In this document: piece by piece, positions 50,620 to 60,441 of the stretch
How the letters are laid out: each line of letters begins with the position of its first letter
Numbering within the stretch: position 1 is the stretch's first letter
Assembly (NCBI RefSeq): GCF_026723865.1
Contig: NZ_CP113529.1
Span: 1,302,001 to 1,366,000, forward strand
Source: Mycobacterium sp. Aquia_216
Lineage (GTDB): Bacteria; Actinomycetota; Actinomycetes; Mycobacteriales; Mycobacteriaceae
DNA: 64,000 nt
Direction of reading: 5' to 3'
Made by a program: the position numbers and the translations under genes
Notes under the pieces: generated by a model
Told to the model about the DNA's origin: nothing
Database searches by the model: none
Seen by the model: only the letters and a program-made list of their open reading frames with translations

Positions 50620-51573
50620 ATGACGACGGAAACACCGTCGGCCCCGGCGTCCGCCGAGCCGGACAAGCCGGCGAAGTCGGGCCCCTCCAGCTTTCTCAGC
50701 AGGCACCGGCCGCGCCTCTCACTCGGCGCGTTCATCCTGGCGGTCGTCATCGGCGTCTATGCCTTCTCGCTGTTCGGTGTCCACTACTTGCAGCGATCGG
50801 AGGGGCCGCTGCCGCCGCTGGACCTGAGCCAGGGTGGGGGCAACGACACGATCGTGCAGTTGCGCCTCGACGACTTCAAAACCACCTCTAATCGGCTCAA
50901 GGTGGATGTGCTCGTCTATCCCCCGGATTCGCTGTACGACAAGCGGTTCGACGTACTGAACACCGACGTCGCCGTGCGCCTGTATCCGACGAACGACCTC
51001 GGCGATCTGCAGTTCCCGAAAGGCAAGGCGCCGGCGCAGGTCGAAACCACCATCGAATCCCACGGCGATCCGGCCAACTGGCCGCTCGACACCTACAAGA
51101 CCGAGAAGATCTCGGCCGACACCTTCGTCGGCTCCGGCGAGGACCGCAAAAAACTGGCCGCCCGGGTCGAGGTAACCGGGGGGTTGGACGGCTGGGACGT
51201 CGACGTCAATCGCGTCGATGAAACCAGCGACGTGAACTCGCGCGGTCTCGACGACGCTCAGCTGGTCATCACGATGAAGCGGGCGAAGGGTCCGCTGGTG
51301 TTCGACATCTTCATCTGCGTCGTACTCGTCACCCTGCCGACCTTGGCGTTGTTGGTGGCCATTCCGATGGTGATGGGCAAGAGAAAGTTCGTGCCGCCGT
51401 TCGGCACCTGGTATGCCGCGATGTTGTTCGCGATCGTCCCGCTGCGCAATATCCTGCCCGGCTCGCCACCGCCGGGCTCCTGGATCGACCAGGCCGTCGT
51501 GCAGTGGGTGCTGATCGCGTTGGTGGTGGCGATGAGCCTCTACATCATCGCGTGGGTCCGGCAAGGCGACTGA
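50620..51573 (+). CDS. DUF4436 membrane protein, copy 3 (Rv0713-like)
   Basis: 317 residues with an N-terminal helix at about 36-58 (LGAFILAVVIGVYAFSLFGV), the domain segments DDFKTTSNRLKVDVLVYP, DSLYDKRFDVLNTDVAVRLYP, ANWPLDTYKTE, and three C-terminal helices with MGKRKFVPPFGTWYAAMLFA and GSWIDQAVVQWVLIALVV. It is the positional counterpart of M. tuberculosis Rv0713, next to rplN. Closely related to copy 1 and to the pseudogene. Function unknown; the conservation next to ribosomal operons may be chance. Confidence 0.87.
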   Translation: MTTETPSAPASAEPDKPAKSGPSSFLSRHRPRLSLGAFILAVVIGVYAFSLFGVHYLQRSEGPLPPLDLSQGGGNDTIVQLRLDDFKTTSNRLKVDVLVYPPDSLYDKRFDVLNTDVAVRLYPTNDLGDLQFPKGKAPAQVETTIESHGDPANWPLDTYKTEKISADTFVGSGEDRKKLAARVEVTGGLDGWDVDVNRVDETSDVNSRGLDDAQLVITMKRAKGPLVFDIFICVVLVTLPTLALLVAIPMVMGKRKFVPPFGTWYAAMLFAIVPLRNILPGSPPPGSWIDQAVVQWVLIALVVAMSLYIIAWVRQGD

Positions 51574-51659
51574 CGGCTGGTATCGCCGCAGCTAGATGGA
51601 TGTGCGGCGGAGCGGCATCGACGGCCCACGGGCCCACCGGGGTCTGCCCCGCCCGAAAT

Positions 51660-51706
51660 TTGGCGCTGAGCAGGTATTCACCTAGACTCTAGGGGTTGCC
51701 TTGGGC
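51660..51706 (+). promoter_or_regulatory. spc operon (rplN) promoter with shared initial-transcript element
   Basis: -35 TTGGCG (51660-51665), 17-bp spacer, -10 TAGACT (51683-51688), 4 bp, then GGGTTGCCTTGGGC (51693-51706). The last element differs from that of the S10 promoter at one base. Predicted leader is about 160 nt to rplN. The rest of the 284-bp gap shows no gene. Confidence 0.68.
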
Positions 51707-51857
51707 AGACCTCGGCCGGTGCGTGCAAGCGTCACAGGCCCTGCGTGCCCTTCGGCAACAAAGACCGCGCACGTCAGGTTTGTGGTGAGCCTTGCTTGTT
51801 GGAGGCCCGCCGACGCGTTTTCCTGCCGTGCACACGTGAACTCAGTCAGGAGATCGA

Positions 51858-52226
51858 GTGATTCAGCAGGAATCGCGGCTGAAGGTCGCCGACAACACCG
51901 GCGCCAAGGAGATCTTGTGCATCCGGGTGCTCGGTGGTTCGTCGCGACGCTACGCCGGCATCGGTGACGTCATCGTCGCCACCGTCAAGGACGCGATCCC
52001 GGGCGGCAACGTCAAGCGTGGCGACGTCGTCAAAGCCGTCGTGGTGCGCACCGTCAAGGAGCGCCGCCGTTCCGACGGCAGCTACATCAAATTCGACGAG
52101 AACGCCGCGGTGATCATCAAGCCCGACAACGACCCGCGCGGGACGCGCATCTTCGGGCCCGTCGGGCGTGAACTGCGCGAGAAGCGATTCATGAAGATCA
52201 TCTCGCTGGCTCCGGAGGTTTTGTAA
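51858..52226 (+). CDS. rplN: 50S ribosomal protein L14
   Basis: 122 residues from GTG 51858 ([20 protein letters not shown]), full length. The L14 signature [20 protein letters not shown] is present. It sits at the subunit interface. First gene of the spc operon; the rplX ATG follows its stop directly. Confidence 0.98.
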   Translation: MIQQESRLKVADNTGAKEILCIRVLGGSSRRYAGIGDVIVATVKDAIPGGNVKRGDVVKAVVVRTVKERRRSDGSYIKFDENAAVIIKPDNDPRGTRIFGPVGRELREKRFMKIISLAPEVL

Positions 52227-52544
52227 ATGAAGGTCAAAAAGGACGACACCGTCCTGGTGATCGCGGGCAAGGACAAGGGCGCCAAGGGCAAAGTGCTGAA
52301 GGTGTACCCGGACCGCGACCGCGTGCTGGTCGAGGGTGTCAACGCGATCAAGAAGCACACCGCGGTTTCGACCAACCAGCGCGGAGCCCGGTCGGGCGGA
52401 ATTGTCACCCAGGAAGCGCCGATCCACATCTCCAACGTGATGGTGGTCGACTCCGACGGTAAGCCGACCCGCGTCGGCTACCGGGTCGACGAGGAGACCG
52501 GTAAGCGCGTTCGTATCTCCAAGCGCAACGGCAAGGACATCTAA
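52227..52544 (+). CDS. rplX: 50S ribosomal protein L24
   Basis: 105 residues with KOW motif [20 protein letters not shown], then [19 protein letters not shown]. Assembly initiator for the 50S subunit. Starts directly after rplN stop and ends 1 bp before rplE. Confidence 0.98.
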   Translation: MKVKKDDTVLVIAGKDKGAKGKVLKVYPDRDRVLVEGVNAIKKHTAVSTNQRGARSGGIVTQEAPIHISNVMVVDSDGKPTRVGYRVDEETGKRVRISKRNGKDI

Positions 52545-52545
52545 C

Positions 52546-53118
52546 ATGACCACAACAGAGGCCTATGTGAAGGTGCAGCCGCGCCTGAAAGAGCGCTACC
52601 GCAACGAGATTCGCGATGCGTTGCATAAGGAATTCGCCTACGGCAACGTCATGCAGATCCCGACGGTGACCAAGGTCGTCGTGAACATGGGCGTCGGCGA
52701 CGCGGCCCGGGATGCCAAGTTGATCAACGGCGCGGTCAGCGACCTCGCGCTGATCACCGGTCAGCGGCCCGAAATCCGCAAGGCTCGCAAGTCCATCGCG
52801 CAGTTCAAGTTGCGCGAGGGCATGCCGATCGGTGCGCGGGTCACCTTGCGGGGTGACCGGATGTGGGAGTTCCTCGACCGGCTCACTTCCATTGCGCTGC
52901 CGCGTATTCGTGACTTCCGCGGGCTTTCGCCCAAGCAGTTCGACGGTGTCGGCAACTACACCTTCGGGCTGGCCGAGCAGTCGGTGTTCCACGAGATCGA
53001 CGTGGACAAGATCGACCGCGTCCGCGGCATGGACATCAACGTCGTCACTTCGGCGACGACCGACGACGAGGGACGAGCGCTGTTGCGGGCCCTCGGCTTT
53101 CCGTTCAAGGAGAACTGA
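52546..53118 (+). CDS. rplE: 50S ribosomal protein L5
   Basis: 190 residues: [38 protein letters not shown] and TRVTLRGD-type region with [19 protein letters not shown]. Binds 5S rRNA and the P-site tRNA. Starts 1 bp after rplX; rpsZ follows after 4 bp. Confidence 0.98.
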   Translation: MTTTEAYVKVQPRLKERYRNEIRDALHKEFAYGNVMQIPTVTKVVVNMGVGDAARDAKLINGAVSDLALITGQRPEIRKARKSIAQFKLREGMPIGARVTLRGDRMWEFLDRLTSIALPRIRDFRGLSPKQFDGVGNYTFGLAEQSVFHEIDVDKIDRVRGMDINVVTSATTDDEGRALLRALGFPFKEN

Positions 53119-53122
53119 GTAG

Positions 53123-53308
53123 ATGGCTAAGAAGGCACTGGTCAACAAGGCCGCACGCAAGCCGAAGTTCGCGGTGCGCGGCTACACCCGCTGCCAAAGG
53201 TGTGGTCGCCCGCGCGCGGTTTTCCGCAAGTTCGGGCTGTGCAGGATCTGCCTGCGCGAGATGGCGCACGCGGGCGAGTTGCCCGGCGTGCAAAAGAGCA
53301 GCTGGTAA
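53123..53308 (+). CDS. rpsZ: 30S ribosomal protein S14, zinc-binding type Z
   Basis: 61 residues with four Cys zinc ligands (Cys24, Cys27, Cys40, Cys43) in [14 protein letters not shown] and [11 protein letters not shown], so it is the zinc-dependent housekeeping form (RpsN1/RpsZ). Mycobacteria usually carry a zinc-independent paralogue elsewhere under Zur control (known). Conserved C-terminus PGVQKSSW. Confidence 0.97.
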   Translation: MAKKALVNKAARKPKFAVRGYTRCQRCGRPRAVFRKFGLCRICLREMAHAGELPGVQKSSW

Positions 53309-53395
53309 CAGGCACAGGACGAGAGACCAACCCCAGAACAGGTGCGCGACAGGCCCCTAACGGGAACCATCGCGAGGAAGGTTACAGACGCTTTC

Positions 53396-53794
53396 ATGAC
53401 AATGACGGACCCGATCGCAGACTTCTTAACGCGTCTGCGCAACGCCAATTCGGCGTATCACGACGAGGTGACGTTGCCGCACTCCAAGCTGAAGGCAAAC
53501 ATCGCCCAGATCCTCAAGAGCGAGGGTTACATCAGCGATTTCCGGACCGAAGATGCTCGGGTCGGTAAATCGCTGGTGGTCCAGCTCAAGTACGGGCCCA
53601 GCCGGGAGCGCAGCATCGCTGGGCTGCGCCGGGTTTCCAAGCCCGGTTTGCGGGTGTACGCGAAATCCACCGGCCTGCCGCGTGTTCTCGGCGGCCTGGG
53701 TGTGGCGATCATCTCGACATCCTCGGGCCTGCTGACCGACCGCCAGGCTGCTCGACAGGGCGTGGGCGGCGAAGTCCTCGCGTACGTGTGGTGA
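53396..53794 (+). CDS. rpsH: 30S ribosomal protein S8
   Basis: 132 residues from ATG 53396 ([18 protein letters not shown]), the M. tuberculosis length. Ends [14 protein letters not shown], the S8 signature. Central organiser of the 30S platform. In E. coli S8 is the spc-operon autoregulator. The upstream in-frame extension to 53342 lies in the 87-bp gap and lacks support. Confidence 0.97.
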   Translation: MTMTDPIADFLTRLRNANSAYHDEVTLPHSKLKANIAQILKSEGYISDFRTEDARVGKSLVVQLKYGPSRERSIAGLRRVSKPGLRVYAKSTGLPRVLGGLGVAIISTSSGLLTDRQAARQGVGGEVLAYVW

Positions 53795-53804
53795 GGGGGT
53801 AACC

Positions 53805-54344
53805 ATGTCGCGTATTGGTAAGAGGCCGATTCCGGTTCCCGCCGGAGTCGACGTAACGATCGACGGCCAGACGGTCTCGGTGAAGGGCCCGAAGGGCACC
53901 CTCGACCTGACCGTCGCCGAGCCGATCACGGTGGTACGCAGCGAAGACGGTGCGATCGTGGTCAACCGCCCGGACGACGAGCGGGAAAACCGCTCGCTGC
54001 ACGGGCTTTCGCGCACGCTGGTGTCCAATCTGGTCACCGGCGTCACGCAGGGCTACACCACGAAGATGGAGATCTTCGGCGTCGGCTACCGGGTGCAGCT
54101 CAAGGGCGCCAACCTCGAGTTCGCGCTCGGATACAGCCACCCGGTGTTGATCGAGGCCCCCGAGGGCATCACGTTCGCGGTGGAGACGCCGACGAAGTTC
54201 AGCGTCACCGGGATCGACAAGCAAAAGGTCGGCCAGATTTCGGCGAACATCCGCCGGCTGCGCCGCCCCGACCCCTACAAGGGCAAGGGCGTGCGCTACG
54301 AGGGTGAGCAGGTCCGCCGCAAGGTCGGAAAGACAGGTAAGTAG
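53805..54344 (+). CDS. rplF: 50S ribosomal protein L6
   Basis: 179 residues: [20 protein letters not shown] at the start and [20 protein letters not shown] near the end are L6 signatures. Lies near the factor-binding site. 10 bp after rpsH with ribosome-binding site GAGGGGG; 2 bp before rplR. Confidence 0.98.
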   Translation: MSRIGKRPIPVPAGVDVTIDGQTVSVKGPKGTLDLTVAEPITVVRSEDGAIVVNRPDDERENRSLHGLSRTLVSNLVTGVTQGYTTKMEIFGVGYRVQLKGANLEFALGYSHPVLIEAPEGITFAVETPTKFSVTGIDKQKVGQISANIRRLRRPDPYKGKGVRYEGEQVRRKVGKTGK

Positions 54345-54346
54345 TC

Positions 54347-54748
54347 ATGGCGAAAGCACAGGCTGACACGCAAAAGCCGGCGGGCAAGAACATCTCCGCG
54401 ACTCGACGGGTCGCGCGGCTGCGCAGGCACGCGCGGCTGCGCAAGAAGATCGCCGGCACCTCGGAGCGTCCGCGTCTGGTGGTGAACCGGTCGGCGCGAC
54501 ACATCCACGTGCAACTGGTCAACGACCTCAACGGCACCACGGTGGCGGCCGCGTCGTCCATCGAGGCGGACGTCCGCGGTCTCGACGGGGACAAGAAAGC
54601 CCACAGCGTGCGGGTCGGTCAATTGATCGCCGAGCGCGCCAAGGCCGCCGGCATCGACAACGTGGTGTTCGACCGTGGCGGCTACAGCTACGGCGGACGG
54701 ATCGCGGCGCTGGCCGATGCCGCCCGCGAGAACGGATTGAAATTCTGA
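54347..54748 (+). CDS. rplR: 50S ribosomal protein L18
   Basis: 133 residues, slightly longer than the 122 of M. tuberculosis because of a Lys/Ala N-terminal extension ([20 protein letters not shown]). L18 core: [40 protein letters not shown]. Binds 5S rRNA. Followed by rpsE after 22 bp. Confidence 0.97.
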   Translation: MAKAQADTQKPAGKNISATRRVARLRRHARLRKKIAGTSERPRLVVNRSARHIHVQLVNDLNGTTVAAASSIEADVRGLDGDKKAHSVRVGQLIAERAKAAGIDNVVFDRGGYSYGGRIAALADAARENGLKF

Positions 54749-54770
54749 TGACAACTGGAAGGACCGCATA

Positions 54771-55448
54771 ATGGCGGAACAGTCGGCGGGGGGCCAAGGC
54801 CCAGACAACCGCGACAGCCGCGACTCGCGCGGTGACCGGGATGGCAGGGGTCGTCGCGACGGCGGCGGTCGCGGCCGCGACCGTGACGGCGACAAGAGCA
54901 ACTACCTGGAACGGGTCGTCGCCATCAACCGTGTTTCCAAGGTGGTCAAGGGTGGTCGGCGATTCAGCTTCACCGCTCTGGTCATCGTGGGCGACGGCGC
55001 CGGCATGGTCGGTGTCGGTTACGGCAAGGCCAAGGAAGTTCCGGCCGCGATCGCCAAGGGTGTGGAAGAGGCGCGCAAGGGCTTCTTCCGGGTCCCGCTG
55101 ATCGGCGGCACGATCACGCACCCGGTGCAGGGTGAGGCGGCCGCTGGTGTGGTGCTGCTGCGCCCGGCCAGCGCTGGTACCGGTGTGATCGCCGGAGGCG
55201 CGGCGCGCGCCGTGCTGGAATGTGCTGGGGTGCACGACATCCTGGCTAAGTCGCTGGGCAGTGACAATGCGATCAACGTGGTGCACGCCACGGTGGCCGC
55301 GCTCAAGCTGTTGCAGCGCCCGGAGGAGGTGGCCGCCCGACGCGGTCTGCCGATCGAGGATGTCGCCCCGGCCGGGATGCTGAAGGCACGACGGGAAAGT
55401 GAAGCGCTGGCCGCCAGTGCCGCGCGCGAGGGAACGGCACACCAATGA
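54771..55448 (+). CDS. rpsE: 30S ribosomal protein S5
   Basis: 225 residues. Gly/Asp/Arg-rich N-tail (about 1-40), then the S5 core [40 protein letters not shown] and [20 protein letters not shown]. Involved in decoding accuracy and mRNA entry. The stop overlaps the rpmD start (ATGA at 55445-55448). Confidence 0.98.
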   Translation: MAEQSAGGQGPDNRDSRDSRGDRDGRGRRDGGGRGRDRDGDKSNYLERVVAINRVSKVVKGGRRFSFTALVIVGDGAGMVGVGYGKAKEVPAAIAKGVEEARKGFFRVPLIGGTITHPVQGEAAAGVVLLRPASAGTGVIAGGAARAVLECAGVHDILAKSLGSDNAINVVHATVAALKLLQRPEEVAARRGLPIEDVAPAGMLKARRESEALAASAAREGTAHQ

Positions 55449-55627
55449 GCCAGCTGAAGATCACCCAGGTGCGCGGCACGATCGGGGCGCGCTGGAAGCA
55501 GCGTGAGTCCCTGCGCACGCTGGGGCTGCGAAAGATTCGCCAGTCGGTGGTCCGCGAGGACAACCCACAGACCCGCGGGCTGATCGCCGTGGTACACCAC
55601 CTGGTTGAGGTGGAGGAGACCAAATGA
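55445..55627 (+). CDS. rpmD: 50S ribosomal protein L30
   Basis: 60 residues: [20 protein letters not shown] and [20 protein letters not shown] are L30 signatures. Coupled by ATGA overlaps to rpsE upstream and rplO downstream (55624-55627). Confidence 0.97.
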   Translation: MSQLKITQVRGTIGARWKQRESLRTLGLRKIRQSVVREDNPQTRGLIAVVHHLVEVEETK

Positions 55628-56067
55628 CCATCAAACTGCACGACCTGAAGCCCGCTCCCGGGTCGAAGAAGGCGCGCACCCGCGTCGGTCGCGGTGAGGG
55701 CTCAAAGGGTAAGACGGCTGGTCGTGGTACCAAGGGCACCAAGGCGCGCAAGAACGTGCCGGTCACCTTCGAGGGTGGTCAGATGCCGATCCACATGCGG
55801 CTGCCCAAGCTCAAGGGATTCAAGAACCGGTTCCGCACCGAATACGAGATCGTCAACGTCGGCGACATCGGCCGGCTGTTCCCCGAGGGCGGTGCCATCG
55901 GCGTCGCCGAGCTGGTCGCCAAGGGTGCGGTTCGCAAGAACTCGTTGGTGAAGGTGCTCGGCGACGGCGACTTGACCGTCAAGGCCGACGTGTCGGCGCA
56001 CAAGTTCAGCGGCAGCGCCCGCGAGAAGATCACCGCCGCGGGCGGCTCGGCCACCGAGGTCTCCTAG
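55624..56067 (+). CDS. rplO: 50S ribosomal protein L15
   Basis: 147 residues: [32 protein letters not shown] and the C-terminal [17 protein letters not shown] motif. Late-assembly 50S protein. Last gene of the spc operon in this window; its stop shares CTAG with the convergent TetR gene, so no dedicated terminator fits between them. secY, adk and map do not follow here, as in M. tuberculosis where they lie apart. Confidence 0.98.
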   Translation: MTIKLHDLKPAPGSKKARTRVGRGEGSKGKTAGRGTKGTKARKNVPVTFEGGQMPIHMRLPKLKGFKNRFRTEYEIVNVGDIGRLFPEGGAIGVAELVAKGAVRKNSLVKVLGDGDLTVKADVSAHKFSGSAREKITAAGGSATEVS

Positions 56068-56663
56068 CCTTCCGGTTCGGCCTCCGCGTCCATCAGGGCG
56101 GATGCCGTACTGAGGGCGGCTTCTAGTGGTGCGTTTCGGTTTTCGCTGTCTTCGGGCATGCCCCGGGAAATCAGGACCGATCCCACCATCAAGGCGACAA
56201 TATTCCATGCGCGTCGGCGCCGGTCGGCCTGTTCTCCGTCGAGCAGTTCGGTGATCCGATCGATCAGTGCGATCATCTTGCGCTGGTAGGCATCTTTGAC
56301 GGACGGTTCGGCGCGCGATACGTCAGCGCTCAACGCCGGCATCACGCACCCTCCCGCAACGTCGAGACTGTGATCGGCGTTCAGGTATTCGCGGAGAAAC
56401 GCGATCATGTGCGCCCGCCCCTCGGCGTGGGTCAGCGCACCGGTTGTCGACACCAACGGTTCGCCCAGCCCCGCCTCGATGACGGCCTCGAGCATCGCCG
56501 TCTTGTTCGGGAAGTTCGAATAGAACGCGCCCGACGTAACGCCTGCGGCGGCGGCCAGTCCGTCCACCCCGACGCCGTTGAACCCGCTCGTCTTGAGCGA
56601 GCGGGTGCCGGCGCGCAGCAGTGCGTCGCGCGCGCGTGCCTTCTGATCTGCTGGGTATCTCAC
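56064..56663 (-). CDS. TetR family transcriptional regulator
   Basis: 199 residues. The HTH is clear: [20 protein letters not shown], then [26 protein letters not shown]. The C-terminal helical domain resembles the TetR_C group of AcrR-like proteins ([14 protein letters not shown] with a Cys). Divergent from the alpha/beta hydrolase gene with two tandem palindromes between, so hydrolase expression is probably its target. Not in this place in M. tuberculosis. Overlaps rplO stop by 4 bp. Confidence 0.9.
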   Translation of the reverse strand: MRYPADQKARARDALLRAGTRSLKTSGFNGVGVDGLAAAAGVTSGAFYSNFPNKTAMLEAVIEAGLGEPLVSTTGALTHAEGRAHMIAFLREYLNADHSLDVAGGCVMPALSADVSRAEPSVKDAYQRKMIALIDRITELLDGEQADRRRRAWNIVALMVGSVLISRGMPEDSENRNAPLEAALSTASALMDAEAEPEG

Positions 56664-56702
56664 GGGTTCGCCCTTCCGGCTTGACGCTCACACCATCATA
56701 GT

Positions 56703-56731
56703 ATAACGTCCGTTACGATAACGACCGTTAT
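56703..56731. promoter_or_regulatory. Two tandem TetR operators
   Basis: TAACG-TC-CGTTA (56704-56715) and TAACG-AC-CGTTA (56719-56730) are perfect palindromes with centres 15 bp apart; the second extends to A...T at 56718 and 56731. The half-sites between them (CGTTA-cga-TAACG) also form a palindrome. They lie between the divergent TetR (start 56663) and hydrolase (start 56761) genes. Confidence 0.75.
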
Positions 56732-56760
56732 TCAATAAACTTCAGCGAAAGGCAACCCCG

Positions 56761-57669
56761 ATGGCCAGCACGCAGGCAAAAGACTTCGCCGAATTCTTCG
56801 GCGCTCTGAGCGCGCGGTCCGCCAACCCCAATTTCGACCTGGACACGATCCGCGACGTCATCGAGACCATGCACGTCGCCACCAAGGAACCCGAGGGGGT
56901 CACCTACGCCGAAGTGGACGCCGGCGGCGTGGAGGCGCTCTGGTGCATTCCCGTCGACAGCGACCCGGACCGCGTGCTGCTGCACAACCACCTGGGCGGC
57001 ACCGTCGTCGCGTCCATGCATTCTGACCGCAAGGCCGCGGCGCACCTCGCGAAGGCCGCGGGCGCGCGATCGTTGGTGCTCAACTTCCGGCGGTCGCCGG
57101 AAAACAAATTCCCCGCCCAGATCGAGGATGTGCGCAACGCCTACAACTGGCTGCTGCAGCAGGGTTACCGGCCCGAAAACATTGCCAGCGTTGGGCATTC
57201 GGTCGGCGGAAACTTCGCGGTCGGCCTTGCGATCGCCCTGCGGGATGAAGGAGCCGCGCTGCCGGGTGCGATCGTGGCGATTTCTCCGTGGGTCGACCTG
57301 ACGCTGACTAACGAGACCTACACCAGCAATGCGGATTCCGACCGGCTGCTCTCGCTTCCGCTGGCGGAGTTCTTTCGGTCATCCTGGCTGGACGGAACCG
57401 GCGTGAGCCCCGAAGACCCGCGGGTGAGCCTGCTTTTCGCCGACCTGTCCGGGCTGCCGCCGATCGCGGTGTCCTGGGGCACCGACGAACTGCTCGCCGG
57501 CGAGGATGCGGAGTTCGCCCGTCGCGCCGAGGCGGCCGGCAACGACGTCCTGGTACGCGCCGTTGAAGAGGGGCAGCACTCGTTCATCATCGGCGCCGGC
57601 TGGGTGCCCGAGGTCGATGAAGCGATCGCCGAGATCGGCGACTGGCTACGCTCGAAACTGGGGCGTTGA
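56761..57669 (+). CDS. Alpha/beta hydrolase (lipase/esterase, HSL-like)
   Basis: 302 residues. The nucleophile elbow is GHSVGG with Ser147; Asp242 in SWGTDELLAGED and His273 in EGQHSF complete the triad. The usual HGGG oxyanion motif of hormone-sensitive-lipase-type enzymes is altered to HNHLGGTVV near 75-83. Probably a carboxyl-ester hydrolase acting on lipids or acyl compounds. Divergent from its probable TetR repressor. Its stop abuts the stop of the LLM gene. Confidence 0.88.
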   Translation: MASTQAKDFAEFFGALSARSANPNFDLDTIRDVIETMHVATKEPEGVTYAEVDAGGVEALWCIPVDSDPDRVLLHNHLGGTVVASMHSDRKAAAHLAKAAGARSLVLNFRRSPENKFPAQIEDVRNAYNWLLQQGYRPENIASVGHSVGGNFAVGLAIALRDEGAALPGAIVAISPWVDLTLTNETYTSNADSDRLLSLPLAEFFRSSWLDGTGVSPEDPRVSLLFADLSGLPPIAVSWGTDELLAGEDAEFARRAEAAGNDVLVRAVEEGQHSFIIGAGWVPEVDEAIAEIGDWLRSKLGR

Positions 57670-58599
57670 CTAACCTAGCTGCGGAATCACCTCTGCGGCA
57701 AGGCGTTCCATCTGCTCGCGGTTCTGCGGCACGTCCGGTCCGACGGGGTTGAGTAGTAGCATCTCGGCGCCGGCATCGATCACCTCTCGTAGCCCGCGGG
57801 CGACGTCGTCGGGGGTGCCGGACACCGGTACCGCTTCGATGCCGGGAATCAGGTTGCCGTAGATGCGATGCAACCCGTCGAGAACCCGCTGGCGGGCGCG
57901 TGCCGCGTCGTCGTCGACCATCAGGTAGACGCGCTTTCCGATGGTGAAGTGTGCCGGGTCCTTCTGTTGTTCGTCGACCTCGCGGCGGACGATGGCGGCC
58001 GCGCCGGCGAAGTGCTCAGTCGTCGACGATCCCGCGCCCAGGAACGAGTCGCCGAGGCGCACCGCCCTGGCCAAGGCCTTCGGGGCGAGACCGCCGAACC
58101 AGATCGGCGGGTGCGGTCGCTGCACCGGTTTCGGGTTGGAAGCCAGGCCGTCGACGTCCCGGAACCGGCCGTGGAACGTCACCGTGGGCTGATCTGACCA
58201 GGCCGCCTTCATCAGGTCGAGGCCCTCGGTGAAATACGAGATGAAGTGTTCCTTGTCCACCCCGAAGGCGGCGAATTGGCGGCCGCCGCCACCGGGTGCC
58301 ACGCCGATGTCCAGCCGTCCATGGCTGATCCGGTCGAGGGCGGCCACCGACTGGGCCAGCTGCAGCGGCTCGTGCAGCGAGGTCACCAGAACCGCGACCC
58401 CGAGGCGCAGCCGCTCGGTGAAAGCAGCGCAGTAGGAGAGCAGCTCCAGTGGGGCTAGCAGCGGCGCGGCGCCGACGGTCTGCTCGAGCACCCATCCGCC
58501 GTCGAACCCGAGCTCCTCGGCGCGCACCAGGTATGAGCGCAGCCCATCGCCGTCGAAAACGTCGTAGTCGAACTGCGGAATCGCGATCGAGAACCTCAC
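57670..58599 (-). CDS. LLM class F420-dependent oxidoreductase
   Basis: 309 residues: IPQFDYDVFDGDGLRSYLVR at the N-terminus, AQSVAALDRISHGRLDIGVA (the LLM hallmark), and FGGLAPKALARAVRLGDSFL. The bacterial luciferase-like TIM barrel in mycobacteria mostly uses F420 rather than FMN. Substrate unknown. Convergent with the hydrolase without any gap (57669/57670), and 39 bp from the divergent sppA. Confidence 0.88.
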   Translation of the reverse strand: MRFSIAIPQFDYDVFDGDGLRSYLVRAEELGFDGGWVLEQTVGAAPLLAPLELLSYCAAFTERLRLGVAVLVTSLHEPLQLAQSVAALDRISHGRLDIGVAPGGGGRQFAAFGVDKEHFISYFTEGLDLMKAAWSDQPTVTFHGRFRDVDGLASNPKPVQRPHPPIWFGGLAPKALARAVRLGDSFLGAGSSTTEHFAGAAAIVRREVDEQQKDPAHFTIGKRVYLMVDDDAARARQRVLDGLHRIYGNLIPGIEAVPVSGTPDDVARGLREVIDAGAEMLLLNPVGPDVPQNREQMERLAAEVIPQLG

Positions 58600-58638
58600 G
58601 AACTCACCCTACGGTCGTCGGTCGGTACGCTGCAGAGC

Positions 58639-60441
58639 ATGTTCGCGTTTCTGCCTTCGCTGCCCGGCGTCGACGACGTGCGTGCCCTGGCCGGCCGCGT
58701 CGATACGGTCCGCCACCACGGCGTCCCCGCCGGATGTGTGCTCGAGTTCAACCTGCGTTCGGTGCCGCCCGAGACGGCAGGCTTCGACCCGGTGGCGCTC
58801 ATCACCGGCGCGGAGCGGCCGCTAACTTTGCGTGAGGCGGTTGCCGCGATCCACCGCGCCGCCGAGGATCCTCGGGTGGCCGGGCTGATCGCTCGCGTGC
58901 AGCTCGCGGCCTCGCCACCGGCGGCGGTCCAGGAGCTGCGCGAGGCGATCGCGGCGTTCAGCGCCGTCAAGCCATCGCTGGCCTGGGCCGAGACCTACCC
59001 GGGCACGCTGTCCTACTACCTGGCGTCGGCGTTCAGCGAGGTCTGGATGCAGCCCTCGGGAAGCGTGGGGCTGATCGGCTTCGCGAGCGAAGCGACCTTT
59101 CTGCGGGCCGCGCTGGAAAAGGCGGGGATCGACGCCGAGTTCGTCGCCAGAGGCGAATACAAGTCGGCGGCAAACGTTTTCACCGAGGACGGCTTCACCG
59201 ACGCGCACCGCGAAGCCGTGACCCGGATGCTGGAGAGCCTGCAAGACCAGGTGTGGCGGGCGATCGCCGAATCTCGCGACATCGAGTCCACCGCGCTCGA
59301 TGCGCTGGCCGACCGGGCCCCGCTGCTGCGCGATGACGCCGTGGCCTCGGGTCTGGTCGACCGGATCGGCTTCCGTGACCAGGCCCACACCCGCATCGCG
59401 GAACTGATTGGCGTGGAAGGTGTTTCGGTCGACGAAGGCGACGCCGAGGCCGACCCGGAAAAGCTGGCACCGCGGCTGAATCTGGCACGCTACGCCGCAG
59501 CCTCGCGGTCGCGGCTGGTCCCGCCGGCGCCGCCGATTCCCGGCCGCCGGTCCAAGCCCACCTTCGCCGTGATCACCCTGCAGGGTCCGATTGTCAACGG
59601 GCGCGGTGGGCCCCAGTTCCTGCCGTTCGGCAATTCTAGCGTCGGCGGTGACACAATCGCGGCGGCTCTGCGTGAGGCGGCGGCCGACGATTCGGTGTCG
59701 GCGATCGTGCTGCGGATCGACAGCCCCGGAGGCTCGGTCACGGCGTCCGAGACCATCTGGCGTGAGGTGGCCCGGGCCCGCGAACGCGGCAAACCGGTTG
59801 TGGCATCGATGGGCTCGGTGGCCGCCTCGGGTGGTTACTATGCCGCGATGGCCGCTGACGTGATCGTGGCCAACCCTGCCACGATCACCGGTTCGATCGG
59901 TGTGATCACCGGGAAGCTGGTGTTCCGGGATCTCAAGGAACGGCTGGGAGTCATCTCAGATGCGGTGCGCACCAACGCCAATGCCGACGCGTGGTCGACC
60001 GATGTGCCGTTCACGGCGCAGCAGCGGGCCGATCGAGAGGCCGAGGCGGACTTGATTTACGCCGACTTCGTGCAGCGCGTCGCCGAAGGCCGCAAGCTGA
60101 GCACCGAGGCCGTGGATGCGGTTGCCCAGGGCCGGGTGTGGACGGGCGCCGACGCCCTCGAGCATGGCTTGGTCGACGAACTCGGGGGGCTTCGCACCGC
60201 GGTACGCCGAGCCAAAGTCCTGGCAGGCCTGGATGAGGACAGCGAAGTCCGGGTGGCCAGCTTCCCGGGATCCTCGCTGCTTCAGCTGGTGCGACCCCGG
60301 GCGTCCTCGCAACCGGCCGCCGCGTCGCTGCCGGACGCGCTGGGCATACTGCTCGGCCGCTCGGTGGCCGCGATCGTGGAAAACCTCGAGCAGGCGGTCA
60401 GCGGCGCCAGCGCGCTGTGGCTGGGGGGGTCACGCTTCTAA
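58639..60441 (+). CDS. sppA: Signal peptide peptidase SppA (67K type)
   Basis: 600 residues with two peptidase S49 repeats. The general-base Lys175 lies in [11 protein letters not shown] of the first half and the nucleophile Ser397 in [14 protein letters not shown] of the second half, as in E. coli-type SppA. No clear N-terminal membrane helix is seen, unlike E. coli SppA, so membrane attachment is uncertain. M. tuberculosis Rv0724 has about 623 residues. Degrades cleaved signal peptides or membrane-derived peptides. Stop overlaps that of the convergent methyltransferase (CTAA). Confidence 0.93.
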   Translation: MFAFLPSLPGVDDVRALAGRVDTVRHHGVPAGCVLEFNLRSVPPETAGFDPVALITGAERPLTLREAVAAIHRAAEDPRVAGLIARVQLAASPPAAVQELREAIAAFSAVKPSLAWAETYPGTLSYYLASAFSEVWMQPSGSVGLIGFASEATFLRAALEKAGIDAEFVARGEYKSAANVFTEDGFTDAHREAVTRMLESLQDQVWRAIAESRDIESTALDALADRAPLLRDDAVASGLVDRIGFRDQAHTRIAELIGVEGVSVDEGDAEADPEKLAPRLNLARYAAASRSRLVPPAPPIPGRRSKPTFAVITLQGPIVNGRGGPQFLPFGNSSVGGDTIAAALREAAADDSVSAIVLRIDSPGGSVTASETIWREVARARERGKPVVASMGSVAASGGYYAAMAADVIVANPATITGSIGVITGKLVFRDLKERLGVISDAVRTNANADAWSTDVPFTAQQRADREAEADLIYADFVQRVAEGRKLSTEAVDAVAQGRVWTGADALEHGLVDELGGLRTAVRRAKVLAGLDEDSEVRVASFPGSSLLQLVRPRASSQPAAASLPDALGILLGRSVAAIVENLEQAVSGASALWLGGSRF

